A DNA stretch of 64,000 bases from Herbaspirillum robiniae (GCF_002213415.1 NZ_NJGU01000018.1:25667-89666), one strand, 5' to 3'; numbered from the stretch's first letter, positions 7,206 through 18,781 are shown. Numbers and translations are program-made. The notes: generated by a model from the letters alone, not told the origin.

Positions 7206-9683
7206 ATGCCTCTCATCACATCCCCTGGCCCGCTGCGCCGTCAACGCGGCTTCCTCAATCCCAACATTGCCAAGTTCATCGGACTGTCCATCCTCGGCCT
7301 CGCCATCGCCGGCGCGCTGCTGGTGGTCTATGCGCTGATCTTCATCAACCCGCGCCTGCCCTCGCTGGACCTGATCACCGACTACCGGCCCAAGGTGCCG
7401 CTGCGCATCTGGTCGGAAGACAAGGTGCTGCTGGGCGAATTCGGCGAGGAAAAGCGCAGCCTGGTCAAGCTGGACGACATTCCGGCCGACATGAAGAATG
7501 CCGTGCTGGCGATCGAGGACTACCGCTTCTACCAGCACGGCGGCATCGACTACATCGGCATCGCCCGCGCGCTGGCCGCCGACGTGCTGCGCGGCAGCGC
7601 CTCCCAGGGCGCCTCCACCATCACCATGCAGGTGGCGCGCAATGTGTTCCTGACCAAGGAAAAGACCATCTCCCGCAAGCTGTATGAGGTGCTGCTGGCC
7701 AACAAGATCGAAAACGCGCTGACCAAGGACCAGATCCTCGAGGTCTACATGAACCAGATCTACCTGGGACAACGCGCCTTCGGCTTCGCCGCCGCCGCCC
7801 GCACCTATTTCGGCAAGGACCTCAAGGACGTCACCCTGGCCGAAGCCGCGATGCTGGCCGGCCTGCCCAAGGCGCCCTCGGCCTACAACCCCATCGTCAA
7901 TCCCAAGCGCGCCCACATCCGCCAGCAATACATCCTGCAGCGCATGCTGGACGTCGGCTTCATCACCCAGGCGCAGTATGACCAGGCCGCCAAGGAAGAA
8001 CTGAAGGTGCGCGCGCCCGGCAGCCAGTACACCGTGCACGCCGAGTACGTCAATGAAATGGTGCGCCAGATGGTGTACGCGCAGTACAAGGAAGACACCT
8101 ATACCCAGGGCTTCAACGTCTACACCACCGTCAACGCGGCCGACCAGCAGGCCGCCTATCTGGCCGTGCGCAAGGGCGTGATGGACTACGACCGCCGCCA
8201 CGGCTACCGCGGCCCGGAAGAGACCGTGGAGCTGCCCTCGAACGCCGAGGAGCGCGCCGCCGCCATCGACGATGTGATGGACGACCATCCCGACAACGAC
8301 GACATCCTCGCCGCCGTGGTCGTGGCCGCCGGCCCCAAGCAGATCGATGCGGTGCTGCGCTCGGGCGACAAGATCACCATCAAGGGCGATGCGCTGCGCT
8401 TCGTGGCCAATGCGCTGTCCGAGAAGGCCAAGAAGGAAGTGCGCATCCAGCCCGGTTCGCTGGTGCGCGTGATGCAGGACGCCAAGCAGAACTGGCAGAT
8501 CGTGCAGCTGCCGCAGGTGGAAGCGGCGCTGGTGTCGGTGGTGCCGCAGGACGGCTCCATCCGCGCGCTGGTGGGCGGTTTCGACTTCACCCAGAACAAC
8601 TTCAACCATGTGACGCAGGCATGGCGCCAGCCGGGCTCGACCTTTAAGCCCTTCATCTATTCGGCGGCGCTGGAGAAGGGCTTCGCCCCGGCCTCCATCG
8701 TCAACGACGCGCCGGTCTCCTACCCGGCCGGCCCCGGCCAGCCGAACTGGGAACCCAAGGATGATGAAACGCCGGCCGGCCCGATGACGGTGCGCACGGC
8801 GCTGCAGAAGTCGGTCAACCTGGTGGCCATCCGCACGCTGGACAACATCGGCGTGCCCTATGCCAAGGACTTCATCACCGCCACCTACGGCTTCGACCCC
8901 GACAAGGTGCCGCCCTACCTGCCGATGGCGCTGGGCGCCGGCCAGACCAACCCGCTGCAACTGTCGGCGGCTTACTCGGTGTTTGCCAACGGCGGCTACC
9001 GGATCCAGCCCTACCTGATTTCGCGCATCACCGACGCGCGCGGCAAGGAGCTCTCCAAGGCGGATCCGCTGGTGGTCGGCAGCGGCGCGCCGCGCGTGAT
9101 GGCCGAGCGCAACAGCTACATGATGACCAACCTGCTGAAGTCGGTGGCCCAGCGCGGCACCGGCGCGCGCAGCAACAGCATCGGCCGCACCGACCTGGCC
9201 GGCAAGACCGGCACCACCAACGAAGCCTTCGACGGCTGGTTCGCCGGTTACCAGCGCACGCTGGCGACCGTCGTGTGGATGGGTTACGACCAGCCCAAGA
9301 GCCTGGGCGGCATGGAATTCGGCGCCCAGCTGGCGCTGCCGATCTGGACCGACTACATGGCCAAGGCCCTGAAGGGCGTGCCGCAGTTCGACCAGCCGGT
9401 ACCGGACGGCATCCGCTTCATCGACGGCGAGCCGTACTACGACAACTTCACGCCGGAAAACGGCCTGGTCACCAATGTCGGCGTGACGGTGGTGGACGCG
9501 ATCTCCAACTTCTTCGGATGGACGCCGAGCCAGTCGCCGTCCTCGCCTGCCGGCGGCCAGCCCATGCCCAACGCCCCGGGCACGCAGTCCGGCTCGCCGC
9601 CTCCGGCCACGTCCAGCCCGGGCGCACGCGCGCCCAACGAAGCCTCGCGGCGTTTCCTGGAGAGCACGAACCAGGGGCATTGA
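7206..9683 (+). CDS. mrcA: penicillin-binding protein 1A
   Basis: This 825-residue bifunctional class A PBP polymerises and cross-links peptidoglycan at the inner membrane. A single membrane anchor lies at residues 22-48. The glycosyltransferase domain has catalytic Glu104 in AIEDYRFYQHGG and the GASTITMQVARN block. The transpeptidase domain has Ser478 in GSTFKPF, S536-V-N and K667-T-G-T. A Pro/Ser/Gly-rich tail of about 60 residues ends the protein, which is probably disordered. The gene is a single unit with a possible -10 box, TAAGAT, at 7174-7179, no clear Shine-Dalgarno site, and a strong terminator at 9721-9750. Confidence 0.96.
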   Translation: MPLITSPGPLRRQRGFLNPNIAKFIGLSILGLAIAGALLVVYALIFINPRLPSLDLITDYRPKVPLRIWSEDKVLLGEFGEEKRSLVKLDDIPADMKNAVLAIEDYRFYQHGGIDYIGIARALAADVLRGSASQGASTITMQVARNVFLTKEKTISRKLYEVLLANKIENALTKDQILEVYMNQIYLGQRAFGFAAAARTYFGKDLKDVTLAEAAMLAGLPKAPSAYNPIVNPKRAHIRQQYILQRMLDVGFITQAQYDQAAKEELKVRAPGSQYTVHAEYVNEMVRQMVYAQYKEDTYTQGFNVYTTVNAADQQAAYLAVRKGVMDYDRRHGYRGPEETVELPSNAEERAAAIDDVMDDHPDNDDILAAVVVAAGPKQIDAVLRSGDKITIKGDALRFVANALSEKAKKEVRIQPGSLVRVMQDAKQNWQIVQLPQVEAALVSVVPQDGSIRALVGGFDFTQNNFNHVTQAWRQPGSTFKPFIYSAALEKGFAPASIVNDAPVSYPAGPGQPNWEPKDDETPAGPMTVRTALQKSVNLVAIRTLDNIGVPYAKDFITATYGFDPDKVPPYLPMALGAGQTNPLQLSAAYSVFANGGYRIQPYLISRITDARGKELSKADPLVVGSGAPRVMAERNSYMMTNLLKSVAQRGTGARSNSIGRTDLAGKTGTTNEAFDGWFAGYQRTLATVVWMGYDQPKSLGGMEFGAQLALPIWTDYMAKALKGVPQFDQPVPDGIRFIDGEPYYDNFTPENGLVTNVGVTVVDAISNFFGWTPSQSPSSPAGGQPMPNAPGTQSGSPPPATSSPGARAPNEASRRFLESTNQGH

Positions 9684-9720
9684 ATCCGCGCATGCGGCAA
9701 CCCCGGCTGAAATGAAAAAA

Positions 9721-9750
9721 GCGCAGAAGATATCTTCTGCGCTTTTTTTT
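9721..9750 (+). terminator. mrcA terminator
   Basis: Perfect 11-bp self-complementary stem GCGCAGAAGAT / ATCTTCTGCGC directly followed by eight T residues. Confidence 0.92.
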
Positions 9751-9754
9751 ATGC

Positions 9755-9830
9755 TGGCGCCCCCGACACGGATCGAACGTGTGACCTATCCCTTAGGAGG
9801 GGATCGCTCTATCCACTGAGCTACGGGGGC
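9755..9830 (-). tRNA. tRNA-Arg(CCU)
   Basis: This 76-nt minus-strand tRNA folds fully: acceptor GCCCCCG / CGGGGGC, D stem GCTC / GAGC, anticodon stem ATCCC / GGGAT with loop CTCCTAA (anticodon CCU, reads AGG), T arm ACACG-TTCGATC-CGTGT, and an encoded 3' CCA. I looked for an integrase or an att-like repeat of the tRNA end nearby and saw none. Confidence 0.97.
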
Positions 9831-10020
9831 AGCAAGGGCGCTATTGTATCCGCTGCGACCGGCCTTGCAAAGCCGAGCGGGCGCGCTGCGGCGGCATCCC
9901 TGTTGTTTGCGCGCGGATGTATGGGCCATGTATGGAACGGCGGCGCGGCCGCTTCCACTACAATAGGCGCGTCGCCGGGCTTCGCGGCGGCCCCGGCCCT
10001 CCCGAGAAAGGAAGACCCGC

Positions 10021-10779
10021 TTGAGGTCAGTACCCATCTTGTTTCGCTGGATCCAGCGCCTGCCGGCCGCGTGCAAAGCGCTGGCGCTGCTGGCCGCCTG
10101 CTGCGGCTACGGCGGACTTGCACAAGCGGCGCCGCCCACCGTGCCGCCCGGCATGGCCGAACGGGTGGCCGCCTGTACCGCCTGCCATGGCAAGGAAGGC
10201 CGCGCCACCGCCGACGGCTATTACCCGCGCATTGCCGGCAAGCCGGAAACCTACCTGTTCAACCAGCTGCAGAATTTCCGCGACGGCCGGCGCCAGTATC
10301 CGATGATGAATTATCTGCTGGCCAATCTCTCGGACGACTACCTGCACCAGATCGCCGCCTTCTTCGCCCAGGAACATCCGCCCTATCCGCCGCCGGCGCC
10401 GGTCGAGGCCTCAGCCGCCGTGCTCGAGCGCGGCCGCGCGCTGGTGCGCGAAGGCGTCAAGGAACGACGCATCCCGGCCTGCGCCGCCTGCCATGGCGCC
10501 GCGCTGACCGGCGTGCAGCCGGCGATCCCCGGCTTGCTCGGCCTGCCGCGCGACTACATCAATGCCCAGCTGGGAGCCTGGCGCAACGGCGTGCGCAAGG
10601 CGCGCGCGCCGGACTGCATGGCGTCCATCGCGCATGAATTAACGCCCGAAGACATCAATGCCGCCAGCAGCTGGCTGTCGGCGCAACCGCTGCCCGCCAA
10701 CGCGGCGCCCGCCCCCACGCCGCAGGCCCAGTTGCCCATGCACTGCGGCAGCATGACGCAAACCGGAGCCGCGCGATGA
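10021..10779 (+). CDS. di-haem c-type cytochrome (c4-like)
   Basis: The 252-residue exported protein has an N-terminal hydrophobic signal sequence (residues 14-36). Two haem-binding sites are visible, CTACH (52-56) and CAACH (154-158), each followed by a GLP/PGLL-type segment and a later Met that could be axial. The tandem c-type domains resemble cytochrome c4. The start is TTG at 10021, supported by GAAAGGA 8-14 nt upstream. The gene overlaps the next by ATGA, so the two are translationally coupled. It probably transfers electrons in the periplasm with the downstream tri-haem protein. No dehydrogenase flavo- or quinoprotein subunit lies nearby. Confidence 0.85.
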   Translation: MRSVPILFRWIQRLPAACKALALLAACCGYGGLAQAAPPTVPPGMAERVAACTACHGKEGRATADGYYPRIAGKPETYLFNQLQNFRDGRRQYPMMNYLLANLSDDYLHQIAAFFAQEHPPYPPPAPVEASAAVLERGRALVREGVKERRIPACAACHGAALTGVQPAIPGLLGLPRDYINAQLGAWRNGVRKARAPDCMASIAHELTPEDINAASSWLSAQPLPANAAPAPTPQAQLPMHCGSMTQTGAAR

Positions 10780-12071
10780 GGCGCGTGCTGCGAGGCGCAT
10801 TGGCAGCCATTGTCGCCGCCGTCATCGTGGTTCCCGCCGCGGTGCTGGCATGGCAGGCCTTGCGCCCGGAAGACCCCGGCTCGCCCTCCCCGGTCACGGA
10901 CCGTGCGCAGCAGGTCCAGCGTGGCCAATACCTCGCCCGCGCCGGCAACTGCATGGCCTGTCATACGATGCGCGGCGGCGCCGCCTACGCCGGCGGCCGG
11001 GCGATCGCCACGCCCTACGGCGCCATCTATTCCAGCAACATCACGCCGGACAGGGAAACCGGCATCGGCCGCTGGAGCGCCGACGACTTCTGGCGCGCGC
11101 TGCATCACGGACGCTCCCGGGACGGCAGCTTCCTCTACCCGGCCTTCCCTTTCACCAGCTACACCAAACTGACGCGCGACGACACCGACGCGCTGTTCGC
11201 CTACCTGCAATCCCTTCCCGCCGTCGGCCGCCCCAACCAGGAGCACGCGCTGCGCTTCCCCTATGACCAGCGCTTCCTGCTGGCGGGCTGGCGCGCGCTG
11301 TTCTTCGAACCGGGAGAATTCCGTCCGGACGCCGGACAGAGCGCGCAGTGGAATCGCGGCGCCTACCTGACCCAGGGCATCGGCCATTGCGCGGCCTGCC
11401 ACAGCGAGCGCAATGCCTTCGGCGCCAGCGTCAATGCGGCGCAGCTGGCCGGCGGCATGGTCCTCGGGCTGGACTGGTACGCGCCGCCGCTCAATTCGCA
11501 CGCCGACACCGGACTGGGCAAGTGGGACCCGGCGCACCTGCAGGCGCTGCTCAAGACCGGCGTCTCGCCGCACGGCGCGGTCTTCGGTCCGATGGCTGAA
11601 GTGGTCGGGCGCAGCCTGCAATATCTGGAAGACGACGACATCGCGGCCATGGCGCTCTATCTGAAATCGCTGCCGGCCGCCGACGCGCACTCTGATTCGC
11701 CAGCCCGGCAACCGGAGGCGGCCGAAGCCGAGCGCATCATGACGCAGGGCAAGAAGCTCTACGGAGAACTCTGCGTGGATTGCCATGCCAGCCGCGGCCA
11801 GGGCGTCGCCCCGGACTACCCGCCGCTGAACGGCAACCAGGCCGTCAACGGCCCGCTGGCGGTGAATGCGATCCGCGTGGTGCTCAACGGCGGCTTCCCG
11901 CCGTCGACCGCGGGCAATCCCTATCCCTTCGGCATGCCGCCGTTCGGCCCCAGGCTTTCCGACCAGGAAGTGGCGGCGGTGGTCTCCTACATCCGCAACA
12001 GCTGGGACAACCGCGGGGGATTCGTGTCACCGTCGGACGTCAATCGCTACCGCAGCGTGCCTGCTGAGTAA
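10776..12071 (+). CDS. tri-haem cytochrome c subunit, alcohol/gluconate dehydrogenase type
   Basis: The product has 431 residues. An N-terminal membrane anchor or signal is followed by three c-type domains with CMACH (59), CAACH (205) and CVDCH (333). Order and spacing match the cytochrome subunits of membrane-bound alcohol, aldehyde and gluconate dehydrogenases (AdhB-like). These pass electrons from a periplasmic dehydrogenase to ubiquinone or an oxidase. Here the usual catalytic partner is missing, and the neighbour is the di-haem cytochrome it overlaps by 4 bp. The partner may be encoded elsewhere. A bidirectional terminator follows at 12136-12167. Confidence 0.87.
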   Translation: MRRVLRGALAAIVAAVIVVPAAVLAWQALRPEDPGSPSPVTDRAQQVQRGQYLARAGNCMACHTMRGGAAYAGGRAIATPYGAIYSSNITPDRETGIGRWSADDFWRALHHGRSRDGSFLYPAFPFTSYTKLTRDDTDALFAYLQSLPAVGRPNQEHALRFPYDQRFLLAGWRALFFEPGEFRPDAGQSAQWNRGAYLTQGIGHCAACHSERNAFGASVNAAQLAGGMVLGLDWYAPPLNSHADTGLGKWDPAHLQALLKTGVSPHGAVFGPMAEVVGRSLQYLEDDDIAAMALYLKSLPAADAHSDSPARQPEAAEAERIMTQGKKLYGELCVDCHASRGQGVAPDYPPLNGNQAVNGPLAVNAIRVVLNGGFPPSTAGNPYPFGMPPFGPRLSDQEVAAVVSYIRNSWDNRGGFVSPSDVNRYRSVPAE

Positions 12072-12135
12072 TGTGGCGAGTCGCGTGATGAGCAAGGTGA
12101 TGAGAGCAGCCGGAACCGCTAGCGCGACGCCGACA

Positions 12136-12167
12136 TAAAAAAAGCGATCCCGGGGATCGCTTTTTTC
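12136..12167. terminator. bidirectional terminator cytochrome operon / phoB
   Basis: Stem AAAAGCGATCC / GGATCGCTTTT with A run before and T run after, lying between convergent stops. Confidence 0.9.
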
Positions 12168-12186
12168 ATGACTGCGCGGTTGCGGC

Positions 12187-12885
12187 TCAATCCTGCGCTT
12201 CCGCGCTCATCCGGTAACCGACGCCGCGCACCGTCTGCACGTAATGCGACAGGTCGCCCAGCGACTTGCGCAGGCGCATGATGTGCACATCCACGGTACG
12301 CTCCTCGATGAAGGTGTGGTCGCCCCACACCTTGTCCAGCAGCTGGGCGCGCGAGAAGATGCGGTCCGGATGCGCCACCAGGTAGCGCAGCAGCTTGAAC
12401 TCGGCCTGGTCCAGCGCCACCGGACGGTTTGCCAGCGACACCTGGCGACGTTCCACGTCGATGCTGATGTCGCCGTACTTCAGCGCCTGGCTGCCGATTT
12501 CCGGCGTCTTCCTGCGCAGCAGCGCCTGCACGCGCGCCACCAGTTCCTTGGGCGAGAACGGCTTGGTCACGTAGTCGTCGGCGCCTTCGTTCAGGCCCTT
12601 GACCTTGTCTTCCTCCATGCCCTTGGCGGTCAGCATGATGACCGGCAGCGCCGCGGTGCGCTGGTCGCGCCGCAGCTCGGAGAGCAGCGCCAGGCCCGAG
12701 CTGTCGGGCAGCATCCAGTCCAGCAGCACGGCATGCGGCAGCGACTCGGCGATCTGCCTGCGCGCCTGCGCGACATCGGTGGCGACGATGGTCGCGAAGC
12801 CGGCGCCCTGCATCGTGAAACGCAGGAGCTCGGCAATGGCGGGCTCATCTTCCACCAGCAGGATTTGGGGTAACTCTTTTGACAT
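12187..12885 (-). CDS. phoB: PhoB-like response regulator
   Basis: The 232-residue OmpR/PhoB-class regulator has a receiver domain with acidic residues E12/D13, phospho-acceptor Asp56 (LLDWMLP), the T/A of MLTAKG and Lys108 (TKPFSPKEL). A C-terminal winged helix ends in TVDVHIMRLRKSLG and RGVGYRM. Similarity to PhoB is strong, including LLDWMLPDSSGL. The usual neighbours PhoR, PhoU and PstSCAB are absent: glmM lies 46 bp upstream and a cytochrome operon downstream. phoB therefore appears to be transcribed behind folP-glmM or from its own promoter in the 46-bp gap. Confidence 0.9.
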   Translation of the reverse strand: MSKELPQILLVEDEPAIAELLRFTMQGAGFATIVATDVAQARRQIAESLPHAVLLDWMLPDSSGLALLSELRRDQRTAALPVIMLTAKGMEEDKVKGLNEGADDYVTKPFSPKELVARVQALLRRKTPEIGSQALKYGDISIDVERRQVSLANRPVALDQAEFKLLRYLVAHPDRIFSRAQLLDKVWGDHTFIEERTVDVHIMRLRKSLGDLSHYVQTVRGVGYRMSAEAQD

Positions 12886-12931
12886 CGTCCTTCTGTCTGA
12901 AAATACGAAACGGCGTTGCGCTCCGGTGCTG

Positions 12932-14266
12932 TTACAAGACCTTGTCGGCGATGCGCTGGGCCATGCTGCGCGCCAGTTCGGCCTCTTCGGCCTCGACCAT
13001 CACCCGGATCAGCGGTTCGGTGCCCGACGGACGCAGCAGCACGCGGCCGCGCTCGCCCAGGCTCTCTTCCACCGCGGCCTTCTCGGCCTGCAGCGCGGTA
13101 TTGGATTTCCAGTCATAGCCGGCCGGGATCTTGACGTTGACCAGCGCCTGCGGGAACAGCTTCAGGTCGGCGGTCATCTGCTCCAGGCTCTGGCCGCTGC
13201 GCTTCAAGGCCGAGAGTACCTGCAGCGCCGAGACGATGCCGTCGCCGGTGGTGTGCTTGTCCAGGCACAGCAGGTGGCCCGAGCCTTCGCCGCCCAGCAC
13301 CCAGCCCTTCTCCTGCAGGACCTCCAGCACGTAGCGGTCGCCCACCTTGGCGCGCTCGAAGCCGACGCCCATCTTCTTGAAGGCGACCTGCAGCGCCATG
13401 TTGGTCATCAGCGTGCCGACCGCGCCGGCCACCGGGCCGGTCGCCAGGCGATCCTTCACCATCAGGTACAGCAGCTCGTCGCCATTGTAGACGCGGCCGG
13501 TGGCATCGACCATCAGCAGGCGGTCGGCGTCGCCGTCCAGGGCGATGCCCAGGTCGGCGCGGAATTCGCGCACCGACCCGGCCAGCGCCTTGGGCGACGT
13601 GGCGCCGCAGTCTTCGTTGATGTTCAGGCCGTCGGGTTGGTTGCCGATGGTGATGACCTCGGCGCCCAGCTCGTGGAACACGTGCGGCGCGATGTTGTAG
13701 GCCGCGCCATGCGCGCAGTCCACCACTAGGCGCATGCCGCGCAGGTCAAGGGCGTTGGGGAAGGTGCTCTTGCAGAATTCGATGTAGCGGCCCGGCGCAT
13801 CCGACAGGCGGCGCGCCTTGCCGAGCTTTTCGGAAGAAACGCAGTCCATCGGCTGCTCCAGGGCGGCCTCGATGTCGGCCTCGACCGAGTCAGGCAGCTT
13901 GTTGCCGGTGGCCGAGAAAAACTTGATGCCGTTGTCGTGGAAGGGATTGTGCGATGCCGAGATCACCACGCCCGCGGACAGGCGCAGCGCGCGCGTGAGA
14001 TAGGCCACGGCAGGCGTCGGCACCGGGCCGGCCAGCCAGACGTCCACGCCGGCGGCGGCAAAACCGGCTTCCAGCGCGGCTTCCAGCATGTAGCCGGAAA
14101 TCCGGGTGTCCTTGCCGATCAGCACCGTCGGCTTGGCGACGCCATCCCTGGTCTTGGCCAGCACCTTGCCGGCCGCATAGCCCAGGCGCATCACGAAATC
14201 GGGGGTGATGGGCGCTACGCCCACGCGGCCGCGCACGCCGTCGGTGCCGAAATATTTTGCTGCCAT
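12932..14266 (-). CDS. glmM: phosphoglucosamine mutase
   Basis: The 444-residue protein matches the family length. GlmM converts glucosamine-6-phosphate to glucosamine-1-phosphate for UDP-GlcNAc synthesis. Visible features are [13 protein letters not shown] at the N-terminus, the phosphoserine loop [19 protein letters not shown], the metal-binding loop ALDGDADRL, the sugar-specificity loop GGEGSGHLL and the phosphate-binding [14 protein letters not shown]. The start is [10 protein letters not shown] (14266), since the open frame upstream has no family similarity. It lies 96 bp after folP in the same direction. Confidence 0.97.
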   Translation of the reverse strand: MAAKYFGTDGVRGRVGVAPITPDFVMRLGYAAGKVLAKTRDGVAKPTVLIGKDTRISGYMLEAALEAGFAAAGVDVWLAGPVPTPAVAYLTRALRLSAGVVISASHNPFHDNGIKFFSATGNKLPDSVEADIEAALEQPMDCVSSEKLGKARRLSDAPGRYIEFCKSTFPNALDLRGMRLVVDCAHGAAYNIAPHVFHELGAEVITIGNQPDGLNINEDCGATSPKALAGSVREFRADLGIALDGDADRLLMVDATGRVYNGDELLYLMVKDRLATGPVAGAVGTLMTNMALQVAFKKMGVGFERAKVGDRYVLEVLQEKGWVLGGEGSGHLLCLDKHTTGDGIVSALQVLSALKRSGQSLEQMTADLKLFPQALVNVKIPAGYDWKSNTALQAEKAAVEESLGERGRVLLRPSGTEPLIRVMVEAEEAELARSMAQRIADKVL

Positions 14267-14362
14267 GGTTTCCCTTTCCTCACTGGTTGCCGCGCCTGGC
14301 GGCATCGGTCCCTGAATTGTTCTGGATTGATGCTTGGCGCCGCAAGCTGCGGCGCGATGTTC

Positions 14363-15214
14363 TTATTGGTTCTCTTCCCGCCCGGCCTGCCACATGTTCA
14401 GGGCGTCGACCGTCTCGGCCACATCGTGCACCCGGATGATCATCGCCCCCTGCTGCGCCGCGGCCAGCGCGGCGCCGATGCTGCCGGCCATGCGCTTGTC
14501 CAGCGGTTTTCCGGTGACCGCGCCGACCATGGACTTGCGCGACATGCCCGCCAGCAGCGGCAGACCGAGCTCGCGGATCAGGCGCCGGGTGTTCTTCAGC
14601 AATGCCAGATTATGCTCTACTGTCTTGCCGAAGCCAAAACCGGGATCGATGCAGATGCGCTCGCGCGCCACGCCGGCCGAGCTCATCAGGCCGACCTGGC
14701 GGCGCAGGAAATCCTCCACCTCGGCCACGACGTCGCCGTACTGCGGCTCCTGCTGCATGGTCTGCGGCTCGCCCTGCATGTGCATCACGCACAGCCCGGC
14801 CTCGCTGTCCTTCACGGCGTCGATGGCGCCGTCGGCGCGAAAGCCGTTGATGTCGTTGATCATGTCGACCTCGGCCAGCAGCGCCTCGCGCATGACGGCC
14901 GGCTTGTAGGTATCCAGCGACAGCGGCTTGCCGCAGTCGCGCAGCGCGTAGATGACCGGCATCACGCGCTCCAGCTCCTGCTCCAGCGACAGGGGCGCGA
15001 TACCCGGCCGGGTCGACTCGCCGCCGATATCGATGATGTCGACGCCGTCGGCGATCATCTGCTCGGCATGGGAGAGCGCGAATTCCAGGGAGTTGTGGCG
15101 GCCGCCGTCGGAGAAGGAATCCGGCGTGACGTTGAGGATACCCATCACCAGGGGGCGCCGGCCTTGCTGGACCGGCAGGCGGAACCTGCCGCATTTCAGG
15201 AATGCTTGTGTCAT
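14363..15214 (-). CDS. folP: dihydropteroate synthase
   Basis: The enzyme condenses 6-hydroxymethyl-7,8-dihydropterin pyrophosphate with p-aminobenzoate in folate synthesis. The 283-residue TIM-barrel protein shows both pterin-binding signatures, VMGILNVTPDSFSDGG and IDIGGESTRPG, plus DPGFGFGKT and the late MSRKS and R-HDV motifs. ATG 15214 (MTQAFLKCGRF) gives the usual length. ATG 15274 would add 20 residues without similarity and has no better ribosome site. The ftsH terminator lies just upstream, so folP-glmM probably has its own promoter. Confidence 0.95.
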   Translation of the reverse strand: MTQAFLKCGRFRLPVQQGRRPLVMGILNVTPDSFSDGGRHNSLEFALSHAEQMIADGVDIIDIGGESTRPGIAPLSLEQELERVMPVIYALRDCGKPLSLDTYKPAVMREALLAEVDMINDINGFRADGAIDAVKDSEAGLCVMHMQGEPQTMQQEPQYGDVVAEVEDFLRRQVGLMSSAGVARERICIDPGFGFGKTVEHNLALLKNTRRLIRELGLPLLAGMSRKSMVGAVTGKPLDKRMAGSIGAALAAAQQGAMIIRVHDVAETVDALNMWQAGREENQ

Positions 15215-15283
15215 CTTGCTGTTATTGCTCGTCGTGCTGTGTTGCTCAATCCGTAATGTTGCCACTTTTCCCATGGAGCGGGC

Positions 15284-15314
15284 AGAAAAAAAGGTGAGGA
15301 TTTCTCCTCACCTT
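15284..15314 (-). terminator. ftsH terminator
   Basis: Minus-strand hairpin AGGTGAGGA / TCCTCACCT followed by seven T residues, 35 bp after the ftsH stop. Confidence 0.85.
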
Positions 15315-15348
15315 CTTCAATTTGCTCCAGACCGGCCAATCTGGCCGA

Positions 15349-17238
<1,890 letters not shown>

Positions 17239-17600
17239 TGGAACTCCTCCGACGCCGATGCGCCACGTTGCCTTTGTACGCTCCGATTTTACCCGGATTC
17301 AAACACCCTTACTAGGAAACCACCCGTCCGCGTCCGTCACGCCGTGTCAGCCAGCAACGCGACCTTGGCGCCCTGGCCCTGGCGCCGCGTTGCCACAACG
17401 ACATGAAAAGCCGCGAATCGGAAAATCGGGCGATGGAAGCAAACTACATCCATCTTGCCGAAAAGACAGCCAGCTCGGCGATATGACGATTCCCGTGAAT
17501 CGATATAAGGCTGAAACCGGGCAAAACAAGACGCGAAAACGTGCAAATTCGACAGATTTTGAGCTTTAAACCGAACTTTGATTCAACTTTATCCGATTTC
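17239..17600. other. 362-bp gap between rlmE and ftsH
   Basis: A possible minus-strand -10 (TAAAAT, 17291-17286) lies 48 bp before the ftsH start, without a good -35. A 6-bp-arm palindrome, CGATTC-ccgt-GAATCG, sits at 17487-17502. I found no sigma-32 consensus and no credible small gene. Confidence 0.4.
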
Positions 17601-18245
17601 TCACTGAGGATTCTTCAGGATTTTCCCGAGCAGGAAAATCTCGGACGATTTGTCGCGGCTGGCCTTGGGCTTCTTGGACGCCACCTTCTTGAATTCCGCT
17701 CTGAACTTGTGCACCAGTTCGTTGTAGCCGGTGCCGTTGAAACACTTCACCAGCAAGGCGCCGGAGGGCTTCATGTGCGCCTGGGCGAACTCGATTGCCA
17801 GGTCGATAAGATATTCGACCCGCGCCGCATCGGCGATCGCCACGCCCGACAGGTTGGGCGCCATGTCGGAGAGCACCACGTCCACCTTGCGGCCGGCCAG
17901 CAGGGCCTCCAGCTGCTGCAGCGAGTCTTCCTCGCGGAAATCGCCCTGGATGTAGTGCACGTCGGCGATCGGGTCCATCGGCAGGATATCCAGGCCGATG
18001 ATGGTGCCGTGGATGCCGCCGCCCTCCGCCCCGGCCAGCTTGTTGCGCACGTACTGGCACCAGCTGCCCGGCGTGCAGCCGAGGTCGACGATGATCTGCC
18101 CGGGTTTGATCAGGCGCTCTTCCTCGTCGATTTCCTTGAGCTTGTAGGCCGCGCGCGCACGATAACCCTCCTTTTGCGCGAGCTTCACGTAAGGATCGTT
18201 GATATGGTCATGCAACCAGTTTTTGTTCAGTTTGTTCTTAGCCAT
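17601..18245 (-). CDS. rlmE: 23S rRNA (uridine-2'-O)-methyltransferase RlmE
   Basis: The 214-residue RrmJ/FtsJ enzyme 2'-O-methylates U2552 of 23S rRNA. It opens with [30 protein letters not shown], which carries the first catalytic Lys. The SAM loop [12 protein letters not shown] and the Asp motif [12 protein letters not shown] follow, with the later catalytic Lys in [10 protein letters not shown]. Length matches the family. It is divergent from yhbY with only 77 bp between starts, so the promoters are shared or overlapping. Confidence 0.96.
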   Translation of the reverse strand: MAKNKLNKNWLHDHINDPYVKLAQKEGYRARAAYKLKEIDEEERLIKPGQIIVDLGCTPGSWCQYVRNKLAGAEGGGIHGTIIGLDILPMDPIADVHYIQGDFREEDSLQQLEALLAGRKVDVVLSDMAPNLSGVAIADAARVEYLIDLAIEFAQAHMKPSGALLVKCFNGTGYNELVHKFRAEFKKVASKKPKASRDKSSEIFLLGKILKNPQ

Positions 18246-18322
18246 TCGCGTAGAATACTGGTTTTATCTCTTTCAGGGACACGTCGGCAGCCGCACAGGC
18301 AGCAGTCCCGCATCGCATTCCC

Positions 18323-18781
18323 ATGTTTACACTTACTCCCGCCGAGCGCAGCGAACTGCGCGCACAGGCCCATGCCTTGAATCCTGTCGTCATGATCGGC
18401 GAAGGCGGCCTGTCCGAATCCGTCTTGAAGGAAATCGACAAGAGCCTCAACGCCCACGGCCTGATCAAGGTTCGCGTCTTCGGCGACGACCGCGAAGACC
18501 GCATCGCGATCTACGAGCAGATCTGCGCCGAACTCAAGGCCGCGCCGGTGCAGCATATCGGCAAGCTGCTGGTGCTGTACCGCCCGCGCAAGGAAGACCT
18601 CAAGAAGGCGGCCGCCGCAGCCAAGGGCGGCCTGCGCGAAGTCACCATCGTCAAGACCCACACCACCAAGCGTCCGACGGTCAACAAGGTCATGCTCAAG
18701 GGCAATGAACGCGTCACCGCCGGCGGCCTGGTCAAGAAAGCCAAGCCGCGCCAGCGCAGCACCAAGAAGTCGCTGGGCTGA
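18323..18781 (+). CDS. yhbY: YhbY-family RNA-binding protein
   Basis: The 152-residue protein carries an N-terminal CRM (CRS1/YhbY) domain (residues 1-97) that binds pre-50S ribosomal RNA. The diagnostic features are ERSELRAQAHALNPVVMIGEGGL, HGLIKVRV and the late IGKLLVLYRP strand. The C-terminal 50 residues are a Lys/Arg-rich extension absent from the E. coli protein, probably extra RNA contact. A possible -10, TAGAAT, is at 18251-18256. The divergent partner is the 50S methyltransferase rlmE, consistent with a shared role in large-subunit assembly. Confidence 0.93.
   Translation: MFTLTPAERSELRAQAHALNPVVMIGEGGLSESVLKEIDKSLNAHGLIKVRVFGDDREDRIAIYEQICAELKAAPVQHIGKLLVLYRPRKEDLKKAAAAAKGGLREVTIVKTHTTKRPTVNKVMLKGNERVTAGGLVKKAKPRQRSTKKSLG

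Noticed and set aside
7116..9680. Minus-strand open frame of 854 codons opposite mrcA
   Set aside because: Same cause: codon-bias shadow with composition unlike a protein, no ribosome site, opposite a certain PBP1A gene.
9755..9830. tRNA-Arg as an integration site for a genomic island
   Set aside because: No integrase and no duplicated tRNA 3' end were found; the next genes are an ordinary cytochrome operon.
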